A stretch of DNA of 64,000 nt from a virus, in IMG/VR virus record IMGVR_UViG_3300020057_000496, positions 62,001-126,000 of that record, one strand, 5' to 3'. The notes beneath the pieces are model-generated. The model did no database searches and was not told where the DNA came from. It was given only the letters and a program-made list of their open reading frames with translations. Positions 7,160-13,813 of the stretch are shown here, piece after piece. A program made the translations under genes and the position numbers. Each line of letters starts with the position of its first letter. Within the stretch, counting starts at the first letter, position 1.

Positions 7160-7336
7160 TTACCTTAATTTGACCCAATTTAAGTCCCCGCACAGCATAA
7201 CGAGGACGATATGGTGTTTAGTTATCTTATTATAGGCAACATGTTCAAGTCCGTGTTCGTCGAGAAACGCGTCCAGGAACATGCCTCCGCCGCCAGCCCC
7301 TGGCCGGAAGTAGTCTGTTCGAATATAATAAAGCAC
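7160..7336 (-). CDS. MLY-family small protein, GLEHVAY-type module
   Basis: 58 residues from GTG 7336: MLYYIRTDYFRPGAGGGGMFLDAFLDEHGLEHVAYNKITKHHIVLVML, ending WVKLR. A perfect hairpin AAGATGCC-GTATAT-GGCATCTT (7347-7368) lies 10 bases upstream. The frame continues upstream through that hairpin to an ATG at 7390, which I reject as start. Confidence 0.7.
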   Translation of the reverse strand: MLYYIRTDYFRPGAGGGGMFLDAFLDEHGLEHVAYNKITKHHIVLVMLCGDLNWVKLR

Positions 7337-7411
7337 GAGGTGTCCTAAGATGCCGTATATGGCATCTTGAGATGTCGCATACAACATCATATTGGTATTT
7401 TAAATGATCAA

Positions 7412-7627
7412 CTAACGGAAGTTAATAACACTATATTCTCTATTACTCCCAGCTTTTTTACGATGCCAAGACCAAGCCGGAAACTTATTATGGGCCGGAG
7501 TGCCTTCACAGAACGGCTCGACGCACGTCAGAATAGTGCCGGGTTCTTGATCAAAGAATACAATCCGCAGGCACGGAACGAAGCTCCGTGGCTGCGTCCA
7601 GTAGTCTGTTCGAATATGATACAACAC
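7412..7627 (-). CDS. MLY-family small protein, cysteine/histidine module
   Basis: 71 residues from GTG 7627: MLYHIRTDYWTQPRSFVPCLRIVFF, then LTCVEPFCEGTPAHNKFPAWSWHRK. The GTG immediately follows the TAA of the preceding gene (TAAGTG), so translation is probably coupled. The tail is related to that of the gene at 8074. Confidence 0.7.
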   Translation of the reverse strand: MLYHIRTDYWTQPRSFVPCLRIVFFDQEPGTILTCVEPFCEGTPAHNKFPAWSWHRKKAGSNREYSVINFR

Positions 7628-7813
7628 TTACCGTCTCAACCGAGTCGGTCCATTATGGACGCGAAGCGGACAGAAAGCATTGAGCCACATAAAGACCTTG
7701 TCTGGGTCGCTAACGTAGAAGAAAGCGTACTGAGCGGCGAACTGCACCTCAAAGCCGTCCAGTTCACCGCTCCGAAACCTTTCCCAGTAACTAGTCTTTA
7801 AAGTATACAGCAC
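7628..7813 (-). CDS. MLY-family small protein, ERF...VQF module
   Basis: 61 residues from GTG 7813: MLYTLKTSYWERFRSG, then GFEVQFAAQYAFFYVSDPDKVFMW. The last 15 residues (LNAFCPLRVHNGP...) are encoded by a degenerate copy of the 26-bp mini-ORF unit (7651-7676), read in another frame. A hairpin at 7823-7842 lies 10 bases upstream. Confidence 0.65.
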   Translation of the reverse strand: MLYTLKTSYWERFRSGELDGFEVQFAAQYAFFYVSDPDKVFMWLNAFCPLRVHNGPTRLRR

Positions 7814-7848
7814 GTTACGTGAGATGTCGATACTTCGGCATCGAGGTC

Positions 7849-8031
7849 CTATTTTACCCGAACCCATTGTAGACTCCCTCTCAGTATAACAAGGACGATA
7901 CAGTGCCCAGTCTTTTGATGATAGGTCACATGTGCAAGTCCGCCCTCGTCGAAAAATGTAAGATTAATACGATTAATGTCAGTCTGGTGTGGATAAACGT
8001 CCCAGTAGTCTGTTCGAATATGATATAGCAT
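7849..8031 (-). CDS. MLY-family small protein, GLEHVAY-type module
   Basis: 60 residues from ATG 8031: MLYHIRTDYWDVYPHQTDINRINL, then FFDEGGLAHVTYHQKTGHCIVLVIL and WVRVK. Its first 72 bp (7959-8030) are identical to the 5' end of the neighbour at 8074, although the two proteins have different C-terminal modules. Confidence 0.7.
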   Translation of the reverse strand: MLYHIRTDYWDVYPHQTDINRINLTFFDEGGLAHVTYHQKTGHCIVLVILRGSLQWVRVK

Positions 8032-8073
8032 CACATACACTTAGTGGACGGAAGAATTACTTAAGTGATGAAA

Positions 8074-8289
8074 TTAGCGGAAACATACCTCTCGCCAACT
8101 ACGCCAGGCCCAGACTGGGTACTCATTATGAATCGAGATCCTCGCACAAGGCAAGTTGGAGCACATCCCGACACAGTGTCCGTCGGCGTCCTCCATGAAC
8201 GCGAAACGCGCGCACTTAAGATTAATACGATTAATGTCAGTCTGGTGTGGATAAACGTCCCAGTAGTCTGTTCGAATATGATATAGCAC
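8074..8289 (-). CDS. MLY-family small protein, chimeric
   Basis: 71 residues from GTG 8289. The first 24 residues (MLYHIRTDYWDVYPHQTDIN...) are identical to those of the gene at 7849, while the rest (MCSNLPCARISIHNEYPVWAWRSWREVCFR) belongs to the cysteine/histidine module seen at 7412. The switch from identity to unrelated sequence is abrupt, which marks recent recombination between paralogues. Confidence 0.7.
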   Translation of the reverse strand: MLYHIRTDYWDVYPHQTDINRINLKCARFAFMEDADGHCVGMCSNLPCARISIHNEYPVWAWRSWREVCFR

Positions 8290-8333
8290 GAGATGAGATG
8301 CCTTTCTCTAATCTTGCTTGATACCGAAGGGGT

Positions 8334-8522
8334 CTACCTAACCCGAAGCCAGTCTCTCTGGGTCCAGGAGTACCACATGGAACTACCTTTTAGTATCTTA
8401 TCTCTTAAACTATCGACATTCATAAGGAAGTCCGGGGTCCCTAAGTAGTCCGAGAACGCCTGAAGCTCAGCACCGAAGTTCGAAGCCGGAACTAAATAGT
8501 CTGTTCGAATGTGATATAGCAA
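8334..8522 (-). CDS. MLY-family small protein, GTPDF...WYSW module
   Basis: 62 residues from TTG 8522: MLYHIRTDYLVPASNFGAEL, then QAFSDYLGTPDFLMN, GSSMWYSW and WLRVR. The same C-terminal module occurs at 10795, 11012 and 14044 and, decayed, at 10381. A hairpin pair lies just upstream (8523-8562). Confidence 0.7.
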   Translation of the reverse strand: MLYHIRTDYLVPASNFGAELQAFSDYLGTPDFLMNVDSLRDKILKGSSMWYSWTQRDWLRVR

Positions 8523-8563
8523 GGTGTCGTCCTCGGATACCGAGAGATGTCGTACTTCGACTT
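8523..8563 (-). promoter_or_regulatory. Two degenerate dispersed hairpins
   Basis: GGTGTCG-TCCTC-GGATACC and GATGTCG-TACTT-CGACTTC lie side by side between genes ending at 8568 and starting at 8522, in the same position as the hairpins near other family starts. Confidence 0.4.
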
Positions 8564-8567
8564 CGTG

Positions 8568-8804
8568 CTACCTTACCCGAACCCACTGCAGACGACCGCC
8601 CAGCATAACGAGGACGATATAGTGCTCAGTTCTTTTACGATAGGCCACATGTTCAAGTCCGCCTTCGTCAATGAATGCGTCCAGGAATAGCCCACCGTCA
8701 TAGGCCACATGTTCAAGTCCGCCTTCGTCAATGAATGCGTCCAGGAATAGCCCACCGTCATTTTGGTCTGGCTGGAAGTAATCTGTTCGAATACGATACA
8801 ACAT
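8568..8804 (-). CDS. MLY-family small protein with duplicated module
   Basis: 78 residues from ATG 8804: MLYRIRTDYFQPDQN followed by two exact copies of a 20-residue block beginning DGGLFLDAFIDEGG, then KRTEHYIVLVMLGG and WVRVR. The duplication is a perfect, in-frame 60-bp tandem repeat, so the usual module has been lengthened without disrupting the frame. Confidence 0.7.
   Translation of the reverse strand: MLYRIRTDYFQPDQNDGGLFLDAFIDEGGLEHVAYDGGLFLDAFIDEGGLEHVAYRKRTEHYIVLVMLGGRLQWVRVR
8641..8760. repeat. Perfect 60-bp tandem duplication
   Basis: 8641-8700 and 8701-8760 are identical base for base and lie in frame inside the gene starting at 8804. Total identity implies a recent event. Confidence 0.95.
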
Positions 8805-8829
8805 TATGGTTACGATGGAGTATGATTTA

Positions 8830-9015
8830 TCAACATAGGTTAAGGAACTTAATGTCGTAAATCCAGGAACCATTAGATATCCGTGGTGGTAGATGGTACG
8901 GGCAGTACGGGTAATCATTACACCTAAAATACAACCCACTCCCTACCTTACAGTAAACCACGCACTTAGCACGACCATATGGGGTTACGTGCCCTGTAAA
9001 TATTCTATATAACAT
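8830..9015 (-). CDS. MLY-family small protein, cysteine-rich
   Basis: 61 residues from ATG 9015: MLYRIFTGHVTPYGRAKCVVYC, then YFRCNDYPYCPYHLPP. Four cysteines and a histidine could bind zinc. The usual TDY is replaced by TGH. The start overlaps the last codons of the endonuclease gene ending at 9005, so the two are probably coupled. Confidence 0.65.
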   Translation of the reverse strand: MLYRIFTGHVTPYGRAKCVVYCKVGSGLYFRCNDYPYCPYHLPPRISNGSWIYDIKFLNLC

Positions 9016-9553
9016 TTAGGACACGAAGGACGAAGGTTCGGATCCTAGCTAGAACGAAGTCACGGTCCGAGAACTCCTCTTCTGAGATTTCAAGGAGACT
9101 TATTCTACGTTCCAGCAGGAAGAGTCTCTTATTCGAACCACTCCGGATACTGCCCTTGGTGGCGTGCCAGAAGGACCCGTTGGCCTCTATGGCTAGATGG
9201 AGGGCTGGGAGCCAGCAATCCACTACGTACTTCTCGCCAACCAGGGCCTGCTCTTCGTATTCGAACCCCAGTTCCTGCTGAAGTTCGAGCAGGACGTCGT
9301 TAAGGGCATCTTCGATCCAAGTCCGTGGCATGCTACGGACGGCACAGAGGTGCGAGCAATACCGGTCCCTTCCGCGTCTCATATTGCCAGCCTTACGGTA
9401 TAGCGGAAGGCCGCATTCGAGGCAAGTGGAGAGTCCGCCGCCGCGACGTCCGGCGTCCCACTGCTCCCATATCTTGCGGCAGACCTGGCCGCAGAAGGTG
9501 GTCAGCCTCCGTGACGACAAGAAGGGGTAGCTACAGGAAAGACAGAACCGCAT
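9005..9553 (-). CDS. Vsr/EDxHD-like endonuclease with zinc ribbons
   Basis: Probable free-standing DNA nuclease. The N-terminal half has two cysteine clusters (CLSC and CGQVC near residues 4-27; CLEC, then YCSHLC near 44-70) likely to bind zinc. The C-terminal half has a PD-(D/E)XK-type core: WIEDALNDVLLELQ, YVVDCWLPALHLAIEANGSFWHA and LLERRISLLEISEEEF. This resembles very-short-patch repair endonucleases and the EDxHD homing endonucleases. It is the only member of the 6-14 kb cluster, apart from tnpB, without the MLY start, and may have spread here as a homing gene. Activity and target are inference. Confidence 0.65.
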   Translation of the reverse strand: MRFCLSCSYPFLSSRRLTTFCGQVCRKIWEQWDAGRRGGGLSTCLECGLPLYRKAGNMRRGRDRYCSHLCAVRSMPRTWIEDALNDVLLELQQELGFEYEEQALVGEKYVVDCWLPALHLAIEANGSFWHATKGSIRSGSNKRLFLLERRISLLEISEEEFSDRDFVLARIRTFVLRVLNVI

Positions 9554-9730
9554 TGGTGCATCCTTGTTGAGTCGTACTTCGACTTACTTACGACGGAAGA
9601 ATTAGTGCAATCGATATTTGATTCGCCCAAGTCCACCATTAGGATACCTGACTAAGGTCAAGGCCCCCAGAACACCGAGATTCAGCCTGGGCACGGTCCG
9701 CTAACCCAGTAAGCTGTTTTAATATTAGAA

Positions 9731-9943
9731 TTACCAAACGAAGTAGTGCTGTTTTCCTTCAACATATCGCCAAGCCTGGAAGCTTCTGGGGGACCTCGTG
9801 AAGTGATTCCGGCATTTCGGGTGTTCTGTGCACAGATATGTCCCTTCCCCTGGATGCCCCTCAACACGCGGGCCGATCTTCAGCACGCATGGATAAAACC
9901 CTGGGTCAGCGTACAGGTAGTCTGTTTTTATGTGATATAGCAT
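9731..9943 (-). CDS. MLY-family small protein, cysteine/histidine module
   Basis: 70 residues from ATG 9943: MLYHIKTDYLYADPGFYPCVLK, then YLCTEHPKCRNHFTRSPRSFQ. The ATG is the last in a TAATG chain of mini-ORFs (9943-10070). Overlapping its 3' end in another frame is the fragment NIKTAYWV (about 9710-9735), probably a relic of a further family start. Confidence 0.65.
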   Translation of the reverse strand: MLYHIKTDYLYADPGFYPCVLKIGPRVEGHPGEGTYLCTEHPKCRNHFTRSPRSFQAWRYVEGKQHYFVW

Positions 9944-10070
9944 TATGGACCCGAAGGGGACAGAAGCATTATGGACCCGAAGGGGACAGAAGCATTATGG
10001 ACCCGAAGGGGACAGAAGCATTATGGACCCGAAGGGGACAGAAGCATTATGGACCCGAAGGGGACAGAAG
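9943..10070 (-). repeat. Tandem array of 8-codon mini-ORFs (MLLSPSGP)
   Basis: Five 26-bp units (9941-9966 through 10045-10070). On the minus strand ATG codons at 10047, 10021, 9995 and 9969 each open MLLSPSGP followed by TAA. Each TAA overlaps the next ATG by one base, and the last overlaps the ATG of the family gene at 9943. The most upstream unit starts ATC instead of ATG. Sequence differs from the 6732-6860 array but the coding pattern is the same. Confidence 0.8.
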
Positions 10071-10074
10071 GATT

Positions 10075-10380
10075 ATTAAGACCGGCTAATTACACAACTC
10101 TGATCCAGTCCTTTTTAACCCAAGAGTACCAATTGCGTCAAGCTCCGTCACCAGAAGTCATCGCTTCTTGCCCCCTGGCGCCCGATTCCGGCAACTGTTG
10201 CCGGAATCGTTGCCGGAATGGGCGGCCGGAAACCGGGGAAGCGGTACGAGTCGGAGAGATGACGGCGAGGTCTCGGCAATGGCATCGCGCAATCATGCCG
10301 AGTTTTCGCAGCGGCTCAACCCCTCCCTGAGCCGCTTCCGGAGCGGGTTTTCTCCTTCTCAACCCTGCTCGGCTACCCAC
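10075..10380. other. Non-coding insert between duplicated flanks
   Basis: 10068-10150 is about 90% identical to 11510-11595 (ATTATTAAGACCGGCTA...GCGTCAAGCTCCGTCA). To the right of the left copy lies roughly 230 bp of GC-rich DNA with a perfect 12-bp inverted repeat (GATTCCGGCAAC-T-GTTGCCGGAATC, 10184-10208) and a 9-bp hairpin AGCGGCTCA/TGAGCCGCT (10310-10336). No gene is evident. It looks like a small foreign insertion or a terminator-like structured element. Confidence 0.45.
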
Positions 10381-10524
10381 TCAAACCCCCGAAGAGCCAA
10401 TATTAAGAAAGAGGTCCGAAGTATTCAGACAGTCGAGGTCCGAAGTATGCAGACAGCCACTGAACGCACAAAGCCAGGAGCCGACAGCCAAAACTAGATA
10501 ATCTGTTCGAATAGTATATAACAT
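10381..10524 (-). CDS. Short, decayed MLY-family member
   Basis: 47 residues from ATG 10524: MLYTIRTDYLVLAVGSWLCAF..., with a repeated CLHTSDL/CLNTSDL and the end LFLNIGSSGV. It looks like a shortened version of the GTPDF...WYSW type. A hairpin GATGTCG-TACTT-CGACTC lies just upstream (10527-10545). Confidence 0.5.
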   Translation of the reverse strand: MLYTIRTDYLVLAVGSWLCAFSGCLHTSDLDCLNTSDLFLNIGSSGV

Positions 10525-10549
10525 GAGATGTCGTACTTCGACTCATGAA

Positions 10550-10747
10550 TCATGCGTTCATTATTAGGAAGTTCCCGTTAACCGTACAGACCCACTTATT
10601 TTTATGCAGACGGCACGCGCCGTCGAGACATGTTATATATATAAATGGGTCCCAGCCTTGCTTTCCCGGAAAATAGACCAACCGTATACAGCTTGCTGCG
10701 CCGTTACCAGCAGTGCCTAGCCAATTTGTTTTGATAGTATACAACAT
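10550..10747 (-). CDS. MLY-family small protein, cysteine module
   Basis: 65 residues from ATG 10747: MLYTIKTNWLGTAGNGAASCIRLVYF, then IYITCLDGACRLHKNKWVC. The C-x(4)-C-x-x-H pattern matches the cysteine/histidine module. Six in-frame codons upstream (from ATG 10765) are less likely. Confidence 0.65.
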   Translation of the reverse strand: MLYTIKTNWLGTAGNGAASCIRLVYFPGKQGWDPFIYITCLDGACRLHKNKWVCTVNGNFLIMNA

Positions 10748-10794
10748 GGGTAGTTTAAGTAACAACCACGTGTCGCACCTGACACCGAAGGGGC

Positions 10795-10989
10795 CTACTT
10801 AACCCGAAGCCAGCCCCCCCGGGTCCAGGAGTACCACATAGAACTACCTTTTGGTATCGAAGGTCTGAGAAAAGGCCTGTTGATATTCATAAAGAAATCC
10901 GGTGTCCCCCAGTACTCCGAGAACGCCTGAAGCTCGGCACCGAAGTCCGAAGCCGGAACTAAATAGTCTGTTTTAATGTGATATAACAT
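10795..10989 (-). CDS. MLY-family small protein, GTPDF...WYSW module
   Basis: 64 residues from ATG 10989: MLYHIKTDYLVPASDFGAEL, QAFSEYWGTPDFFMN, GSSMWYSW, WLRVK. It is the closest relative of the gene at 8334, differing at scattered residues. Confidence 0.7.
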   Translation of the reverse strand: MLYHIKTDYLVPASDFGAELQAFSEYWGTPDFFMNINRPFLRPSIPKGSSMWYSWTRGGWLRVK

Positions 10990-11011
10990 GCGGCACCTAC
11001 GTTAAGGGGCC

Positions 11012-11209
11012 TTACCGGACGCGAACCCAGGTCTTCCTAGCCCAGGAGTACCACATCGAACCACCTTCTGGTATCGGATATTCGCATTTAATGGACCTTT
11101 CAATATTAATAAAGAAGTCCGGTGTCCCCCAGTAATCCGGGAACGCCTGAAGCTCGGCTTTAAGACTCATAGCCGGAATTAAATGGTCTGTTCGAATATG
11201 ATACAGCAC
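11012..11209 (-). CDS. MLY-family small protein, GTPDF...WYSW module
   Basis: 65 residues from GTG 11209: MLYHIRTDHLIPAMSLKAEL, QAFPDYWGTPDFFIN, GGSMWYSWARKTWVRVR. It is adjacent to the gene at 10795 and clearly a tandem duplicate that has since diverged. Confidence 0.7.
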   Translation of the reverse strand: MLYHIRTDHLIPAMSLKAELQAFPDYWGTPDFFINIERSIKCEYPIPEGGSMWYSWARKTWVRVR

Positions 11210-11215
11210 GGCGCA

Positions 11216-11446
11216 TCACACTAGTGGCTTAAAATCCAGGATATACGTCTTATTTCTACTACACCGGACCCACTGGTTCGGCTTCATGATCCTTTTTTTC
11301 CTAACTACGCACAGAGTAGTCCGAAGACTAATTCGATAATACAGTATATTGAGCGGCGCATTTTCTAGCTCAATATCGAACACGCATTTTTCTAACCCGT
11401 ATACCCCGGACACGACCAGGTAGCTCGTTCTGAGTTTATATAGCAT
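11216..11446 (-). CDS. MLY-family small protein, unique C-terminus
   Basis: 76 residues from ATG 11446: MLYKLRTSYLVVSGVYGLEKCVFDIELEN, then a basic stretch VVRKKRIMKPNQWVRCSRNK. No other member shares this C-terminus. It follows one intact and one degenerate mini-ORF unit (11447-11521). Confidence 0.6.
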   Translation of the reverse strand: MLYKLRTSYLVVSGVYGLEKCVFDIELENAPLNILYYRISLRTTLCVVRKKRIMKPNQWVRCSRNKTYILDFKPLV

Positions 11447-11521
11447 TATGGACCCGAAGGGGACAGAAGCATTATGGACCCGAAGGGGACAGAAGGATTA
11501 CGGACACGAAGCGGCCGGAAG
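11446..11521 (-). repeat. Shorter mini-ORF array
   Basis: Unit ATG 11472 (MLLSPSGP, TAATG) feeds into ATG 11446. A further unit at 11496-11521 has lost its ATG and diverged (CACGAAGCGGCCGGAAGG on the plus strand). Same design as at 9943-10070. Confidence 0.7.
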
Positions 11522-11618
11522 GATTATTAAGACCGGCTAGTTACACAACTCTGATCCAATCCTTTTTAGCCCAAGAGTACCAATTGCGTCAAGCTCCGTC
11601 AAGCTCCGTCAAGCTCCG

Positions 11619-11900
11619 TCAAGCTAGCAGGTAGAGGGACGGCAGCATGGTTGTGAGGATCTTGAGTCGCAGGTACTCCTCATCACGTAGGCCGCCGAAT
11701 TCTATATAGATCCTATTGATACAACCGGCCCCATGTTTATGCCTGACCAGACAAAGACGGAGCCTAAAGCGAGAGAGGCTATTTTCTTGATAGGGCAAAG
11801 CTAAGCTGAAACGGAACGCAAATCCATAATTCGAATAGTACATAACAAATAAAGGGTTATTTGGCATATGCAGGTAGTCTGTTTTAATGTGATACAACAT
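11619..11900 (-). CDS. MLY-family protein, longest member
   Basis: 93 residues from ATG 11900: MLYHIKTDYLHMPNNPLFVMYYSNYGFAFRFSLALP, an arginine-rich centre (SRFRLRLCLVRHKHG) and a hydrophobic end. The 3' side runs into a run of CAAGCTCCGT repeats (11590-11630), so its C-terminus may have been created by that repeat. A hairpin lies at 11903-11922. Confidence 0.5.
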   Translation of the reverse strand: MLYHIKTDYLHMPNNPLFVMYYSNYGFAFRFSLALPYQENSLSRFRLRLCLVRHKHGAGCINRIYIEFGGLRDEEYLRLKILTTMLPSLYLLA

Positions 11901-11925
11901 GAGATGTTAATACTTCGACATCGAG

Positions 11926-12111
11926 CTATCTTACTCGAACCCACACAGGTCGGCCGTTTACCGTTGCCAGAATGCAATGCTTCTTAGTTATCTTATTATA
12001 GGCCAGATGTTCAAGTCCGTGTTCATCCCGGAACGCATCAAGAAACGCTGACATCACCCTGGACACGCTATACGTGGGCGTGAAGTAGTCTGTTCGAATA
12101 TGATATAACAC
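11926..12111 (-). CDS. MLY-family small protein, GLEHVAY-type module
   Basis: 61 residues from GTG 12111: MLYHIRTDYFTPTYSVSRVMS, AFLDAFRDEHGLEHLAYNKITKK, WVRVR. It lies directly downstream of the tnpB right end. An in-frame ATG at 12159 would add 16 residues unlike any other member. Confidence 0.65.
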   Translation of the reverse strand: MLYHIRTDYFTPTYSVSRVMSAFLDAFRDEHGLEHLAYNKITKKHCILATVNGRPVWVRVR

Positions 12112-12189
12112 ATAGACACAAATAAGGAAAAGTTCACACGAAATAGTAACATTTTCCATTCATATTTCGCCAGGCCATAAGCGGGAGCA

Positions 12190-12206
12190 TTGACATCCTC
12201 CCCGCC
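12190..12206 (-). mobile_element. tnpB element right end / omega-RNA 3' region
   Basis: Just after the tnpB stop the minus strand continues from the gene end (TAGGAATCCTCGTCC, still inside the gene) into TTTAGGGCGGGGAGGATGTCAA, the hairpin and terminal sequence typical of IS200/IS605-family right ends. By analogy with characterised TnpB systems, the omega-RNA would end here and the bases beyond 12190 (TGCTCCCGCTTATGGCCTGG) would be the guide, although the exact boundary is inferred. Confidence 0.55.
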
Positions 12207-13262
12207 CTAAAGGACGAGGATTCCTACTGCTAGCGTCGCATGCCCGCGACGGAGAATGTTCTTGGCGGCATTCACATCACGATCGTGACGTGTGCCGCAC
12301 TCCGAACAAGTCCATTCCCTTATTCCAAGACATGTAATACCTTTCGGCCTCGACTCGGGGAGTGATCCGCAAGACGAGCATGTTTGGGTGGAGTACGCTT
12401 CGTTGACCTCAACGAACAACACGCCAGCGTTTTCGCTTTTGTAATGCAGCATTGTTCGGAACGACGACCAGCCTGCATCTAAGACGGACTTTGCCATTTT
12501 AGTTTTTGCAAGGCCGGAGGCGTTCACATTACCAACGAAGATCGCACCATTCTCACTCACGAGATTGGTGCTCAGTTTGTGCAGGAAGTCTTTCCTGCGG
12601 TTTGCTATTTGAGCGTGAATCGTTTTGACTTGTTTCGTCTTGTTAGCACGCTGCGCCGTTGCCAGCTTGACCTCTGCACCACGGTAAAGGCGCTGCGCTT
12701 CGATTTTCACGCCATTAGACATTGTAGCGAAGTCTTTCAAACCAAGATCAATGCCAACGGATGCAACGCCGGTCGATTTTGCTACAGCAACTTCGACGCA
12801 GATATTGGCGTACCAACGGCCACGAGTATCTTGGCTGAAACTGCCGGAACCTAATTTGTATTGGTCTAGTCCGTAACTATCCCATAACCCAAAGCACTGA
12901 CCCGCATAGCGTATCTGACCGCCTTTGTAGGCGATGCAGTCATGTCGGAATGGAATCCAGCCCAAGGACTTGCGCGCACCAAATGACGTGCGCCAGCGCA
13001 GCTTGGCTTTCTTGAACTGCTTGCGACGCGTAACTAGTTCAGCACCGATCATTTGTACCGATGCTGAATTGATTGACAATCCTTCCTTCGTTGCTCCTGC
13101 AGTATATTTTTGCAGGTCGTAACTACTGAAGAATTTACCAGTGCGTCGGAGGTGTTTATAGGATAGTTCATTGCAGTAATTCCACACCGTATTGACATCC
13201 AACGCCAAGGCATCGAGTGCCTTAGCGTGTTTGTCTTTGATACGGACTCGCAATGTTTTCAT
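12207..13262 (-). CDS. tnpB: TnpB RNA-guided nuclease (IS200/IS605 family)
   Basis: 351 residues, typical for TnpB. N-terminal WED/REC-like region, then a RuvC core: GIDLGLKDF with catalytic Asp172, and DRDVNAAKNI with Asp329. A zinc finger CSSC/CSEC uses Cys295, 298, 319 and 322. The usual RuvC-II glutamate is missing at the expected site (IFVGNVNASG); Glu286 in FVEVNEAYS may replace it, as in TnpB lineages described with a rearranged catalytic site. No tnpA lies nearby, so the element would need transposase from elsewhere. Known family role: omega-RNA-guided cleavage that promotes element retention. It is inserted between two MLY genes, five bases from the stop at 13265. Confidence 0.9.
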   Translation of the reverse strand: MKTLRVRIKDKHAKALDALALDVNTVWNYCNELSYKHLRRTGKFFSSYDLQKYTAGATKEGLSINSASVQMIGAELVTRRKQFKKAKLRWRTSFGARKSLGWIPFRHDCIAYKGGQIRYAGQCFGLWDSYGLDQYKLGSGSFSQDTRGRWYANICVEVAVAKSTGVASVGIDLGLKDFATMSNGVKIEAQRLYRGAEVKLATAQRANKTKQVKTIHAQIANRRKDFLHKLSTNLVSENGAIFVGNVNASGLAKTKMAKSVLDAGWSSFRTMLHYKSENAGVLFVEVNEAYSTQTCSSCGSLPESRPKGITCLGIREWTCSECGTRHDRDVNAAKNILRRGHATLAVGILVL

Positions 13263-13264
13263 GT

Positions 13265-13486
13265 TTAAACTAGGCGGACAATTGCATTAGCTTGAAGCAA
13301 CCAGGGAACACCACGCGACTGTTCTGGATGAATCAAGCAGTGGTCGTTATGACACTGATATAGCCCCTGGCGACTGTCGTCAGCCGAGAGGGGTTCTGCC
13401 CTTAACGCCGAGGTGAAGCTCGCCGAGATACAGGGAACGTAGTTCCGGTGCTTAGTCCAGTAGTCTGTTCGAATAGAATACAACAT
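13265..13486 (-). CDS. MLY-family small protein, cysteine/histidine module
   Basis: 73 residues from ATG 13486: MLYSIRTDYWTKHRNYVPCISASF, then LYQCHNDHCLIHPEQSRG. GGAGAG precedes the start by seven bases, one of the few members with a clear ribosome-binding site. The stop is immediately upstream of tnpB. Confidence 0.65.
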   Translation of the reverse strand: MLYSIRTDYWTKHRNYVPCISASFTSALRAEPLSADDSRQGLYQCHNDHCLIHPEQSRGVPWLLQANAIVRLV

Positions 13487-13526
13487 CAATATCTCTCCAC
13501 GGAGGTGTGGATCACCATCGTCGTTT

Positions 13527-13709
13527 TCAAACGAGAACGACATAATCGTGGTTTTTATACGAGAACGATATACAGGCGCTCGTATCTCCCTGCCAATAAG
13601 TAAATAGCCTCAAGTTATACTCGCCAGTGTAATCTCGCATGGCACATAAGTTCTTTGTTGGGTCAAGGCCCACTGCCACAAAGTGGTCGGTTCTAATTTT
13701 ACACAGCAA
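13527..13709 (-). CDS. MLY-family small protein
   Basis: 60 residues from TTG 13709: MLCKIRTDHFVAVGLDPTKNLCAMRDYTG, then a hydrophobic, tyrosine-rich end. Four tandem hairpins precede the start, more than at any other member. Confidence 0.6.
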   Translation of the reverse strand: MLCKIRTDHFVAVGLDPTKNLCAMRDYTGEYNLRLFTYWQGDTSACISFSYKNHDYVVLV

Positions 13710-13710
13710 G

Positions 13711-13808
13711 GTGAGGTGTCGATACTTCGATACCGTGAGGTGTCGATACTTCGATACCGTGAGGTGTCGATACTTCGATACCGTGAGTGTCGCACTTCGA
13801 TACCGAGG
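13711..13808 (-). promoter_or_regulatory. Four tandem dispersed hairpins
   Basis: GAGGTGTCGATACTTCGATACC is repeated three times at a period of about 26 bp, followed by a shorter variant (GTGTCGCACTTCGATACC). Each can fold as an 8-bp stem with a TACT loop. They lie just upstream of TTG 13709. Confidence 0.6.
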
Positions 13809-13813
13809 TGAGA

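Noticed and set aside
6732-10070. 26-bp tandem repeats as a CRISPR array
   Set aside because: The units are directly adjacent with no spacers, and each encodes a short ORF. No cas genes; the Cas4-like nuclease at 31.5 kb lies in a recombination module.
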